From NCBI GenBank assembly GCA_046154185.1, contig JBJXGE010000058.1, forward strand, positions 1 through 64,000: DNA of 64,000 nucleotides. Reading direction: 5' to 3'. The position numbers were made by a program, and so were the translations under genes. Numbering within the stretch: position 1 is the first letter of the stretch; every line of letters starts with the position of its first letter. Below are positions 10,101 through 17,558 of the stretch, one piece after another. A model generated the notes under the pieces. That model saw nothing but the letters and a program-made list of their open reading frames with translations, searched no databases and was not told the DNA's origin. This stretch comes from JBJXGE01 sp046154185 (lineage in GTDB: Bacteria; Planctomycetota; UBA8108; UBA1146; JAJFFE01).

Positions 10101-10585
10101 GTCTCGTGCTCGCTATTGAGATTAATCTGAGCTGATGTATCGATGATCTTTGTGCGATAACGCTGCTTCCCGCGGCCGGGATAGACGGAAGCATCCACCC
10201 AACCCGCTAACGAGCATTCTTCCTCGGACACGGTTTCAAGCGGCAGCTTGTCGCCCAACTGCAAATCGCCTTGTTTCGTCTTGATTCCGTAAAGCCAGGG
10301 CGAGCGCGCCTTGTTGAAACTGATGTGGCCATCCCACAGCAATCCGCCGCGCAGCATCGAAATCGCGTCCGATTCGGCGGAGGCCGCGAACATTTTCGTG
10401 ATGCTCGTGTCGCGATAATTCTGTGTCGCGCGACTTTCGAGACGCATGAGCGTGGCGAAGGTCACACCGACAAACAGAATCAGCGTGAGTATGAGCAGCG
10501 CAATAATCAGCATCACGCCGCGCTGGTTCGAATGCTCTCGGTTCAAGAGGCGTAGATTCGTCGACGGGTGCATCGAGCAGAACAT
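7124..10585 (-). CDS. GspK-like minor pseudopilin with a large LamG-like C-terminal part
   Basis: Predicted minor pseudopilin of a type II secretion or pilus-like system. Near the N-terminus the sequence NQRGVMLIIALLILTLILF has the prepilin peptidase pattern (basic residues, Gly, then a long hydrophobic helix). The middle has the GspK features DTSAQINLN and INVNTASKPVLTA (helix-hairpin-helix-like). The 1153 residues far exceed the roughly 320 of E. coli GspK; the last third has alternating beta-type sequence (AFWVKFEFDPRDPVFSGL, HEWHHLVVQFND) reminiscent of LamG/concanavalin-like domains. The chosen start is ATG 10585, preceded by GGAAAG; ATG 10573 is an alternative. No other secretion-machine gene is adjacent; a GspG-like gene lies at 30957. 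Confidence 0.75.
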   Translation of the reverse strand: MFCSMHPSTNLRLLNREHSNQRGVMLIIALLILTLILFVGVTFATLMRLESRATQNYRDTSITKMFAASAESDAISMLRGGLLWDGHISFNKARSPWLYGIKTKQGDLQLGDKLPLETVSEEECSLAGWVDASVYPGRGKQRYRTKIIDTSAQINLNSEHETLADMLDNLGIALASDPDYGTNPFFKGPKQTLGAVRGIDILRYRKKIGGRFQSKTQLKNIIGEVNYYLVADFVTAHSWTDQTTGRGKDGLSKYDQLFEGRPAATENELKTKITESGGLIPEPRSPINVNTASKPVLTACLMGLGGRRAYPYVDVTRQKIEEDNRGAIDPGAGNLPNEPEELVLQQIPVWVYSRPLSLDQAKNIALEIIKQRKTSAFTTWRSGAEGGAAVGFEDFINQLPEDLFPPPSSVQVVNPLNVRIARYRNQIVEDGSSIAGELWRRGHNSTEATERRNRGMAYSTKFAWYYEMMRSVLSANFNPNARINRFNPNATAYMPVDKSNLIKFENDDVTTPRPGHTTEFCFDANGIFEITTLADLVVDRNENEPGETYAEVKRYTVVKIWDTLRHTTQDDFETPFSSNAGRTSASDRQYVTTYPDPIDLLHENYFFGSRQDGRVELSGYADALLEGADVAARRATYDAQQSILAAHGFRYRDEQSRSQLARMLTRGSGSQELNKELTKVLDLNYSRAKGNFDLRYSVLNWGLNDSNVEDEILRDPKVGTANNGTDVFPDGLHSGIFRSTARGAPMYRFPASTYRNNPGDPGPMGATGRNDVGNLAYYQGGVAFWVKFEFDPRDPVFSGLLASTQVITRVGPSPNDSEGTQFFIYKNTSGQLRITRLYYHRAFQKGITDKALPYVDPAEAAEGGGDIVLDPQKIWARVDVVVDLVRENWKAHEWHHLVVQFNDQSPSQPIKVRLDDEEHDIVVHPLGEMMYCTVNVEEPQDGVFVGAFYRDQAVAGEGIFKFGTNLTEELVETAPSIKRILANATIDEFISFTGTWSSPFGPSGTGYFTDRPGKFANRFTVPFPDGIERIRLRSLAWSVYPPQLYRGQGVNWRAQSGGIRMSATNVGGNGSTVELREAGGDSQVDQLAGRWLYASSGGSTLGRTGEVIYQLQMTGARGIDKDGAKVVASPVLDDVTLTYYLPSAQVLVSETLE

Positions 10586-10789
10586 CTTGCGGCTTTCCAG
10601 AGCTGTCAGAAACAACTCATCCAATCTTCTCGCCGAATCCACCACGGCGAATCTAATGTCTGACTCCCATCGCCGAGTCGTCCCGTCCGAGTGAGGTCGT
10701 TCGAGTGGCTTCGGTGAAGCTCAGAATTCGCCAGTTGACGAGCGCCTGCGTAGCGCGTTGCAGCACCGGCAGCTCCCGTTCTGTCTGCA

Positions 10790-10819
10790 AACCGGCGGGG
10801 GGTACCCCCACCGCCGGTT
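10790..10819 (-). terminator. Hairpin directly after recA
   Basis: Arms AACCGGCGG (10790-10798) and CCGCCGGTT (10811-10819) enclose a further GGGG-TA-CCCC pairing, so the whole forms one long GC-rich stem with a one-base bulge. It starts about 10 nt after the recA stop codon. There is only a short T run, so termination efficiency is uncertain. Confidence 0.6.
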
Positions 10820-10828
10820 CTTAGCATG

Positions 10829-12040
10829 TCATTCGCCCACTTCGCGGGCGGTGGCGACGACCGCTGGTTCTGGCACGGGCAGCCGGGAGTCGGCTGGCTT
10901 CGCCGCGTCGGCCGAGCCGCCAAACAGTTTCTCGCGAAGTTCTAGGTCGAGCTTGGCTGCGATTGCTGGATTGTCGAGCAGGTACTGAACGGCGCGTTCA
11001 CGGCCTTGGCCCAACCGCTCTCCGCCGAGCGAAAACCACGTGCCGGACTTACCCACGACACCGAGCTCGGCGCCCACGTCGACAAGATCGCCGGCGTAGC
11101 AAATGCCACGATCAAAGACGATGTCGAATTCCGCCTTGCGAAATGGCGGCGCCAACTTGTTCTTCACCACCTTGGCGGCTGTCCGGTTTCCGCTCGCTTC
11201 ACCGTCGCTCTTGATCGAGCCGATCCTGCGAATGTCCAGTCGCACCGACGAATAGAACTTTAGCGCCCGTCCTCCGCTCGTCGTTTCGGGGCTGCCGAAC
11301 ATTACGCCGATTTTCTCGCGGATCTGGTTGATGAAAATCATGCACGTGTTCGAACGATGGATCACACCCGTGAGCTTGCGCAGCGCCTGCGACATCAATC
11401 GCGCCTGCAAACCCACGTGCTGGTCCCCCATTTGCCCTTCCAATTCCGCCCGCGGTACGAGTGCAGCCACGGAGTCGATCACCACCACATCGACGGCATT
11501 GGACGAAACCAACATCTCCGCGATTTCGAGCGCTTGCTCGCCCGAGTCTGGTTGTGAAACCAGCAAGTTATCGAGATCGACTCCGAGTTTTCGCGCATAA
11601 ATCGGATCGAGCGCGTGTTCCGCATCGATAAATGCCGCGACGCCACCCTTCTTCTGGGCGTTCGCAATGACGTGGAGCGTCAGCGTGGTCTTGCCGGACG
11701 ATTCCGGGCCAAAAATCTCAACGACGCGTGACCTCGGCAAGCCGCCCACACCCAATGCGCGATCTAGCGAAATCGAGCCGGTCGAGATCGTCTCGGCCTT
11801 TCGCAGCGCTTGCTCGCCAAGAAACATGATCGATCCTTGGCCGCACTTCTTGTGGATCTGCTGCACAGCGAAATCCAAAGACTGGCGGCGTTGTGGATCG
11901 ACTCCGGAGCGACTCGAACTCGCGGCGGCCGCAAGGACTCCTTGCCGTTCGGCATCGGCGGCAGAAGTTTCTCGACGGAGCGGTTTCTTCTGTGGAATTT
12001 CGTCTGTCGGTGATTCAACGGTGGATTTTGTGCGTATCAA
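10829..12040 (-). CDS. recA: Recombinase RecA
   Basis: DNA strand-exchange protein for homologous recombination and the SOS co-protease. Walker A GPESSGKTT is at residues 111-119; Walker B VVVIDSVAALVP, the L1/L2 region and the NQIREKIGVMFGSPETT segment are all present. The predicted start is TTG 12040, supported by GGAGAGG 9 nt upstream; this gives 403 residues with about 47 extra N-terminal residues, rich in Ala, Ser and charge, before the usual RecA core. The gene overlaps the end of the upstream lipoprotein gene by 26 nt, so the two are probably one transcript. A strong hairpin follows the stop. Confidence 0.97.
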   Translation of the reverse strand: MIRTKSTVESPTDEIPQKKPLRRETSAADAERQGVLAAAASSSRSGVDPQRRQSLDFAVQQIHKKCGQGSIMFLGEQALRKAETISTGSISLDRALGVGGLPRSRVVEIFGPESSGKTTLTLHVIANAQKKGGVAAFIDAEHALDPIYARKLGVDLDNLLVSQPDSGEQALEIAEMLVSSNAVDVVVIDSVAALVPRAELEGQMGDQHVGLQARLMSQALRKLTGVIHRSNTCMIFINQIREKIGVMFGSPETTSGGRALKFYSSVRLDIRRIGSIKSDGEASGNRTAAKVVKNKLAPPFRKAEFDIVFDRGICYAGDLVDVGAELGVVGKSGTWFSLGGERLGQGRERAVQYLLDNPAIAAKLDLELREKLFGGSADAAKPADSRLPVPEPAVVATAREVGE

Positions 12041-12380
12041 CGCTCGGTTCCTCTCCAGGCTTGTCCTGCGAATTCTCTCGTGCTTTGTCTGCCAAGTTTA
12101 ATTTCAGCCGCCCGGAACGCTGCTCGCGGTTGGCGGCCGAGCCATCACCCGCAAGCTGCTGAAGTTGCCGCCGAAACTGCGCCTCGGATCTGACGTAGGG
12201 GACTTGCTCGATCAGGTAGCGCTGGTCCCCGGAAATGCGAGGACCGTTCGCGCGCAAGAAGGCGGCCTTCGAACGCGCCGCATCCGCTGGCGCGTACCGC
12301 GCGGCGCCACTGCAGCCAGCGGCCATGGCGCACAGGATCAGCAAGGGCGCAATTATCCTGCGGCGTGCGATTCGAGCCAT
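12015..12380 (-). CDS. Small putative lipoprotein in the recA transcript
   Basis: A 121-residue product with a basic N-terminus (MARIARRRI), a hydrophobic stretch and the lipobox AMAAGC, predicting a lipid-anchored envelope protein. The mature part is charged and includes a Gln-rich segment (FRRQLQQLAGDG); I recognise no domain. The ATG at 12380 has AGGA 4-7 nt upstream. Its 3' end overlaps the recA start by 26 nt in a different frame. A lipoprotein co-transcribed with recA is unexpected; function unknown. Confidence 0.7.
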   Translation of the reverse strand: MARIARRRIIAPLLILCAMAAGCSGAARYAPADAARSKAAFLRANGPRISGDQRYLIEQVPYVRSEAQFRRQLQQLAGDGSAANREQRSGRLKLNLADKARENSQDKPGEEPSVDTHKIHR

Positions 12381-12418
12381 ATTCCTGCTGTCTGAAGGTT
12401 GACCTGAAAACAGGAAGA

Positions 12419-12440
12419 GAACGCGCTTAGAACTTGGTTC
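12419..12440 (-). promoter_or_regulatory. Candidate SOS (LexA-type) operator upstream of the lipoprotein-recA unit
   Basis: Read on the minus strand the site is GAAC-CAA-GTTC followed by 7 nt and a second GTTC. GTTC-N7-GTTC is the LexA box form of alphaproteobacteria, and GAAC/GTTC half sites are used by Gram-positive LexA. It lies about 40-60 nt before the lipoprotein ATG. No lexA gene is in the window, and the LexA motif of this lineage is not known to me. Confidence 0.35.
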
Positions 12441-12787
12441 ATGCCGACGCCGTGAAGCGCAAGCCGTGAGGTTTTCGCCAGCGCCAGACTGGAGCCGCAT
12501 TCTGCCTCTGACGCCGCCAGAAGTCAAAAGCGGAAAGGGTTAGGCGCGGTAATATCCGCGCCGAAACTCAGTGCCAGTCTTCAGAGATCCGGCGACGCAG
12601 GAGCGCCGAGGCGCGCCGGCCGTGGGGCGCGCCGGCGGCGATGCATCGATGCAACGGCGCTTGGACGTTAACGCGATTCTGAATGGCGGCGCCTAGTGCC
12701 GGTGGGTGAATTCGAACCACGAGCAACGGACCGCGCAGCGACCGGAGTGGGCGTTAGTCGCCGCGTTGAACAGGGACGGCTCGGCGT
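12441..12787. other. Intergenic region between the cupin gene and the recA unit
   Basis: No credible coding frame. It contains two nearby GGCGCGCCGG direct repeats (about 12613-12642), the palindrome GCATCGATGC and other GC-rich short dyads. It must contain the promoter of the lipoprotein-recA unit; no clear -35/-10 pair was found. Confidence 0.5.
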
Positions 12788-13369
12788 CTAAAAACGCCGT
12801 GGGTGGGAGTGCGGAAAGCTGCCGCCTTGGTGGTAGCGGTCGCTGATCACGACGACCGCCTCCATGACACGCTTTTCAATGTCTCGCAGGGCTTCGTAGC
12901 CCGACTCGGTTTCAAGACCGAGCGAATGATCGATTTGCTCGCTGATATAACCGGCCATGTCAAATAGTTTGATGATCAACTGCAACGAGAGCGACACGTC
13001 CAGTTCTTCGGGAATCGAATCGATGACGGACTCCAGGTCCTGAACCGTGACGGGCTGAGAGGCCATCGAGATCGGCACGGCATTCTCGACCGCCAGTCCT
13101 CGCAACAACGCGGAGTTGGAAGTATTCCGAATCTGGTGCGTTTCGCCTGCCGAAACAAAGATCAACTCTCCGGCTTTGATCGCGCGAGTCTCTTTACCCG
13201 CGGCGATCTCGCCCGTCCCATCCAAGATCAGGTGAATCTCCTGAAACTCGGCGTGAGAGTGGGTGCACGTCGATTCCCCCGGCCCCAAGACGAACTCTCG
13301 ACAACCACGCACGCTACTGTTGTCCGCGAGCGGAAAGTTCGGATGGGTCTTCCATTGGTTGATCTGCAT
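12788..13369 (-). CDS. Cupin-domain protein
   Basis: A 193-residue cytoplasmic protein. Its N-terminal half is a small cupin beta-barrel: the first motif reads CTHSHAEFQEIHLILDGTG, with His ligands and Glu for a metal, and the second is GETHQIRNTSNSALL. The C-terminal half is helical and without a recognised domain. The ATG at 13369 follows AAGGGG; a longer TTG start at 13441 is possible. Single-cupin proteins may be sugar isomerases, dioxygenases or sensors, and nothing nearby says which. It follows a tRNA gene on the same strand. Confidence 0.75.
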   Translation of the reverse strand: MQINQWKTHPNFPLADNSSVRGCREFVLGPGESTCTHSHAEFQEIHLILDGTGEIAAGKETRAIKAGELIFVSAGETHQIRNTSNSALLRGLAVENAVPISMASQPVTVQDLESVIDSIPEELDVSLSLQLIIKLFDMAGYISEQIDHSLGLETESGYEALRDIEKRVMEAVVVISDRYHQGGSFPHSHPRRF

Positions 13370-13544
13370 GGCGCCCCTTCGACTCGTGATCCGGGTGTCA
13401 GCCCCCCAGGAAGCATACGACTCTCGCGGCGATCGCGCCAAGCCGCGCGACGACTCGTAAACGCAGTGGCGAGTCTCCCCTACAGAGTGATCGCTGCGCG
13501 CATTGTTTAGGTTTGGAAGGAGCGAAAAACCGCGGCGGGAAGAG

Positions 13545-13618
13545 TGGGCCCAGTAGGACTCGAACCTACGACCAACGGATTATGAGTCCGCCGCTCTAAC
13601 CGGCTGAGCTATGGGCCC
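13545..13618 (-). tRNA. tRNA with CAU anticodon, probably tRNA-Ile2 (lysidine-modified)
   Basis: The complement folds as a 74-nt cloverleaf: acceptor GGGCCCA/TGGGCCC with A73, a D-arm with AGCTCAG, anticodon loop CTCATAA and T-arm GTAGG-TTCGAGT-CCTAC. CCA is not encoded. The CAU anticodon fits Met or AUA-decoding Ile. The variable loop and T-arm resemble Bacillus tRNA-Ile2, and the window has a second CAU tRNA at 56283, so Ile2 is preferred. Confidence 0.9.
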
Positions 13619-13632
13619 GTATTCGGGGGAGA

Positions 13633-13661
13633 AGTCTAGGCGCGCGCGATCGGAGTGTCCA
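13633..13661 (-). promoter_or_regulatory. Probable sigma-70 promoter of tRNA-Ile(CAU)
   Basis: On the minus strand TGGACA (13661-13656) is followed after exactly 17 nt by TAGACT (13638-13633). The predicted start of transcription is a few nt before the tRNA 5' end at 13618. Confidence 0.55.
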
Positions 13662-13706
13662 CGCCAGTGAAACGAACCGCAAGCCCCGGCCCCGTTCGCG
13701 ATCGAG

Positions 13707-14879
13707 TCACGGCGCTGCAGAATCACTCGGCGGCGGCGACTGCGCACGCTGCGATTCGAGAAGCAACACAGTTGCCGGGTGGATCGAATCATTCAGATTC
13801 GGGCGGATGTACTTGAAGACGACGGTGTCCCCCACCTTGCCGTACTCAATACGCTCGAGTAGCCAGTAAAAATCGCTCCAGGTGCGGATCAACCGATCGT
13901 CGATCTGCACGAGCAAATCTCCCGACGCGAGTCCGGCCCGTGAGAGCGCGCCACCCGGCGTGACTTCCCGCACTTCGATCGCGCCGGAATTTGCGCAACC
14001 TTCCGCGCGCGGCCGAAACAACACGATGCCGCCGAGCGCGCAGCGTCGCACGCGGCTATGCTGCTGCAAGTCCGCGACGATTCGGTCGAGCAAATCGACT
14101 GGTATCGCACAGACTATGCCGGCGGCAGAAGCTGGTTCGTTCAACCTCGCTCCAAGGCTGCCGTGGAGTCGCGAAGTGTCGATACGTCCCTGCTCGTTCA
14201 ACTCGAAAGCGAGCATTCCAACGACGCCCGATTGCAAAGCCAGAATTCCCCCGATATCTCCAGGCATTGCGCGGATGTTGGTTCGAATAGTGCGCGGGAT
14301 CGACATCGTACGTCCTCGCACCCAAGACAGCGGTTCGCTGGGATTTGTCACATGACCAATTTGAAAAGAAGGTAGCGCCCCAGCCTTTCCGAGCGCGACG
14401 ACATCATCGCCGAGTTCGAGTTTCACTCTGCTCAGTCGCGCCGGACGCAGCGTTTTCGGTGTTTCGGCCAGCGCAATCAGCGTCACACCTGTGTATTCAT
14501 CCGTCGCGACCGACCGAGCGCTAAAGCGGCCTTCTTCACACTCAACGCCAATGACAATTCGATGCTCGGGTGTCGGGACGGGCAGCCCGTCGCGCAGCAA
14601 CGTCAGGATTTCGCCCTTTCGACTCCACACAATGCCCGACAGCGTCAACAAATGCTTGCGTTCGTTCGCCGTCGCCACGTCGCCGGTTGCTGGCTTCTCG
14701 AGTTCTTCCGAAATCACCACGCTGACAAGCGAGGGTTGTAATTTTTTGATAAACGATTTGAGTTCCTGCGCGGCGAGCGGCGCCGTCGCTAGTAACGGCG
14801 CAAAAAACAACACCACCAGGTTGCGCAGCAACAAGCCTCGCGACTTTCGTCGGCTTCGCGCCACAGGAATGCTCGACAT
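13707..14879 (-). CDS. HtrA/DegP-like protein with a PDZ domain, catalytically dead
   Basis: A 390-residue exported protein: basic N-terminus, hydrophobic segment (LLLRNLVVLFFAPLLATA) and an Ala-x-Ala-like cleavage site, then a trypsin-like fold and a C-terminal PDZ domain (GGALSRAGLASGDLLVQID). All three catalytic positions of HtrA look replaced: the TNNHV region reads ILTLLRDG (about residue 93), the DIALL region reads TGVTLIAL (about 130) and GNSGGPL reads GDIGGIL (about 208). It is therefore predicted to bind rather than cut. The start ATG overlaps the anti-sigma stop codon as TGATG. By analogy with DegS/MucD it may sense or shield envelope stress for the adjoining sigma/anti-sigma pair. 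Confidence 0.8.
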   Translation of the reverse strand: MSSIPVARSRRKSRGLLLRNLVVLFFAPLLATAPLAAQELKSFIKKLQPSLVSVVISEELEKPATGDVATANERKHLLTLSGIVWSRKGEILTLLRDGLPVPTPEHRIVIGVECEEGRFSARSVATDEYTGVTLIALAETPKTLRPARLSRVKLELGDDVVALGKAGALPSFQIGHVTNPSEPLSWVRGRTMSIPRTIRTNIRAMPGDIGGILALQSGVVGMLAFELNEQGRIDTSRLHGSLGARLNEPASAAGIVCAIPVDLLDRIVADLQQHSRVRRCALGGIVLFRPRAEGCANSGAIEVREVTPGGALSRAGLASGDLLVQIDDRLIRTWSDFYWLLERIEYGKVGDTVVFKYIRPNLNDSIHPATVLLLESQRAQSPPPSDSAAP

Positions 14880-15508
14880 CAAAAGCTCCAAATTTCTTGC
14901 GCAGAAACGCTGTGCGCGGGAATAAGCGTGCAAAGTTCCGGTCGTGCTGCGATCGAATTCTGAAGAATCAACGGTTGCGGACCGCGCATGTCGGCAAGTG
15001 TCGACGCGCCAATTTGAGAATTCGATCCACTCGACAGCTGCGGCAATGCATAGCGCACCACGTACGTTTCGTCCGGCTCCACGCGAGACGAACTCGCCGT
15101 CGACATCGCGGCCACACCCCACGTCAGCGATCCGGCCGCCAACACGAGTGCGACCCACCGAATCCACCGCACCTGAGAAACTCGGTTCGGAGCTTGATTG
15201 GCAGTGCGGATCTGACTCATGACCGCGCGCGTAAAGAGCGCGCCCGTCATGTCTCTTCGCGGCGGCGGCGGTGACTCAGTCACGGGCGCCTCGAGCAAGC
15301 GGTCGAGTTTCAAGATGCTTGTATGTTCACGTCGACACGCTCCGCAGCGAGCGATGTGAAGCCGAATTCTTGTCGGCAAGTCGGTCATCGCCGGTCGGCC
15401 CGAAAGGCTCGACAAGAATCGTTCGACCGACTCACACTTGCCGGCGAGTGGCGTTGCTTTCATCCAGTTTCGTACACCCCCCATGAAATCGCCCGATGAC
15501 CTTTCCAT
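14879..15508 (-). CDS. Anti-sigma factor with ZAS zinc-finger motif
   Basis: A 209-residue membrane protein predicted to hold the ECF sigma factor encoded immediately upstream. The cytoplasmic N-terminal part has the zinc-associated anti-sigma motif HIARCGACRREH (H-x3-C-x2-C). One membrane segment (WIRWVALVLAAGSLTWGVAAM) follows, and the remainder is predicted to be periplasmic. The ATG at 15508 overlaps the sigma stop codon as TGATG; the GTG three bases earlier is an alternative. The membrane anchor and periplasmic tail are what regulated proteolysis by site-1/RseP-type proteases acts on in RseA-like systems. Confidence 0.85.
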   Translation of the reverse strand: MERSSGDFMGGVRNWMKATPLAGKCESVERFLSSLSGRPAMTDLPTRIRLHIARCGACRREHTSILKLDRLLEAPVTESPPPPRRDMTGALFTRAVMSQIRTANQAPNRVSQVRWIRWVALVLAAGSLTWGVAAMSTASSSRVEPDETYVVRYALPQLSSGSNSQIGASTLADMRGPQPLILQNSIAARPELCTLIPAHSVSAQEIWSF

Positions 15509-16149
15509 CACAGCAACTCAGGCATGAGCCCGGCGGCTTCCCACGCCGTTCGAAACAGCGCGCGAGCCCGATGCAACCGCCAGCGAACCGTCGCGTGATT
15601 CCAGCCCGAGATATCCGCGATCTCTTTCGACGTAAAGCCTTCAACGTCGCGCAACACGAGCAAGAGCCGGTAACTCTGCGGGATCTTCTCCAGTGTCTTC
15701 CGAATTGAGCCCCTGACCTCGCGAGTTTCCATATCCAATTCGACTCGCCGTTCGGCGGCGCGCGTCAATTCAATCGCGCACTCTCGTCCCGGGCGTCGAA
15801 GTTTCCGCACCGCATCGATCGCCAGGTGGACAACGATTCGATAGAACCACGTGTAGAAACGATGTTTCGGGTCGTACCGATGCAGATTGCGGTACACGCG
15901 TAGAAACGCTTCTTGCGCGACGTCACGAGCGAGTTCTTCTTCTTGAACAAAATGGCGCGCGATCCCAATACTTCGTTCCTGATACTTCTTGACCAACTCT
16001 TCAAACGCGTCGGTATTCCCGCGTTGGGCTTTTTCGATGATCACGCGATCTTCGTCAGCACTGAGCGCGCTCGCTTCGGCCTGCCCGCTTCGGACACCCA
16101 GCTGAAACGCATGCGCCGACTGAATGGGTGGCAAATCTGACTCCTGCAT
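15508..16149 (-). CDS. ECF-type RNA polymerase sigma factor (RpoE-like)
   Basis: A 213-residue group 4 sigma factor. The sigma-2 domain spans AFEELVKKYQERSIGIARH through ARDVAQEAFLRVYRNL and HRFYTWFYRI; the sigma-4 domain has IPQSYRLLLVLRDVEGFTSKEIADISGWNHATVRWRLHRAR, given here as separate familiar blocks. The first ATG (16149) lacks a clear ribosome site; TTG five codons on, after AGGAG, is a real alternative. It heads a three-gene operon with the anti-sigma factor and the HtrA-like protein. The 245-nt region upstream (16150-16394) is AT-richer around 16325-16372 and probably carries the promoter. Confidence 0.9.
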   Translation of the reverse strand: MQESDLPPIQSAHAFQLGVRSGQAEASALSADEDRVIIEKAQRGNTDAFEELVKKYQERSIGIARHFVQEEELARDVAQEAFLRVYRNLHRYDPKHRFYTWFYRIVVHLAIDAVRKLRRPGRECAIELTRAAERRVELDMETREVRGSIRKTLEKIPQSYRLLLVLRDVEGFTSKEIADISGWNHATVRWRLHRARALFRTAWEAAGLMPELL

Positions 16150-16394
16150 TCGCGACGGCTCGTCGGGTAGGTCAACTTCGCTCGTATGGTATCCACAACG
16201 AAACGCGGATCCAGTTTAGATACGCCGAGTGTTGAATTTCGTTTGTGCGTCGACCCTCTGATCGCTCGACGCGCGGACGGCGCCAGCGACACGCGCCCGC
16301 ACGACCTCAGCGCTCATTCTCGCCTCGCGATAAAAATTTCTTAAGCATCTATTGGGAATACGATTAGAAGCTCAACGAAGCGTTCGGTGCGGAC

Positions 16395-17558
16395 TCAATC
16401 CGGCGTCGTCGTCATGATGCCGGCCGAGTCGAATTCTGGGGTGGCCTCGACGTCATTGCCGACGGCGGCTTGGATCTCTTTGACAACTTCATGGATCTCG
16501 GCACCCGAAAGTCGGTTGAAGAACGGTACGGCAAAGGATCGCTCGCCGAGCCAGCCGGTCACCTCAAGTCTTTCGCAGCGCAACTCGACGGCCTGATAAG
16601 GCAGCATTTGATGAATCGGTACGAAGTAGGGGGAAGTCTGAATTCCTCGGGCGTGCAGGTGGGTTCTGATTCGCGCTCGCGCTTCACCGCTCGCGGCGAC
16701 CAGCGGAAACACAAACCAACTTCGTCGATCTCCAGCACGAACCGGCCGGAGAGTTCGCACCGCCGAAACGGAACTTAACGCGTCCAGGTATTGATCAGCG
16801 ACGTGCGCGCGCGCCGCCAAAATCTGATCCAACCGCTCGAGCTGAGTGTTGCCGAGCGCACACGCCATTTCCGGCAACCGAAAATTGAAAGCTTCCATAA
16901 CGAACTCGAACTCGCGGTCGCCACGACCCTGATTTCGAAATCGCCGCACGAAATCAGCGTAATGCTCACTGCGCGTTACGACGAGTCCACCCTCACCGGT
17001 CGTCATTTGCTTGTTGGGATAGAACGCGAAAACGCTGGCTGCGCCGAAGGTCCCGACCGGAACACCCTGACTCACCGCACCGACGGCTTCACACGCATCC
17101 TCGACAACCGCCACTCCGCGTTCGTGGGCCCACGACATGATCTCCGGCATCGGCGCCGGTGTGCCGAACAGATGGACTGGAATCACCGCCCGAACTTCTT
17201 CGGTCCACGCGTCCTCGAAATTTTTCACGGTTGTGCAAAACGTCTCAGAATCGACATCACAAAATCGGGGTGTGAGACCCGCGAGACGAATTGCATGGGC
17301 GGTCGCGATGAAGCCGTAAGACGGTGTCACGACGACCGAGCCTGGCGGCAGATCCAGCGCGCGCAAGGCCAAGAATAGCCCGGCAGTTCCATTCGAAACA
17401 GCGGTGCACTTGAACCCAGAGAGTCGGCGCGACCAGTGCTCTTCGAATTTCACGAGCTCAGGTCCAAGGCACAACGTCCCGCTCGCGAGCACTCGATCCA
17501 CGGCCGCGCGATCGACGGGCAGTATTTCTGGTTTTGACAGCGGAATACGCCAGTTCAA
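16395..17558 (-). CDS. DegT/DnrJ/EryC1 sugar-nucleotide aminotransferase
   Basis: PLP-dependent enzyme that transaminates a keto-sugar nucleotide. The 387 residues show the family pattern: substrate motif SNGTAGLFLALRAL, PLP-phosphate region, VVEDACEAVGA, and the Schiff-base lysine within FAFYPNKQMTTGEGG. It overlaps the preceding dehydratase gene by 4 nt (ATGA), so the pair likely acts consecutively: dehydration to a 4-keto-6-deoxy sugar, then amination at C4. Products could feed surface polysaccharide or protein glycosylation; no glycosyltransferase is nearby to decide. Confidence 0.88.
   Translation of the reverse strand: MNWRIPLSKPEILPVDRAAVDRVLASGTLCLGPELVKFEEHWSRRLSGFKCTAVSNGTAGLFLALRALDLPPGSVVVTPSYGFIATAHAIRLAGLTPRFCDVDSETFCTTVKNFEDAWTEEVRAVIPVHLFGTPAPMPEIMSWAHERGVAVVEDACEAVGAVSQGVPVGTFGAASVFAFYPNKQMTTGEGGLVVTRSEHYADFVRRFRNQGRGDREFEFVMEAFNFRLPEMACALGNTQLERLDQILAARAHVADQYLDALSSVSAVRTLRPVRAGDRRSWFVFPLVAASGEARARIRTHLHARGIQTSPYFVPIHQMLPYQAVELRCERLEVTGWLGERSFAVPFFNRLSGAEIHEVVKEIQAAVGNDVEATPEFDSAGIMTTTPD

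Noticed and set aside
12613..12642. Recombination or integration site from two GGCGCGCCGG repeats
   Set aside because: Short GC-rich direct repeats are expected in this composition, and no integrase or element boundary is nearby.
13707..14879. Active DegP/HtrA protease
   Set aside because: All three catalytic positions appear replaced, including GDIGGIL for GNSGGPL.
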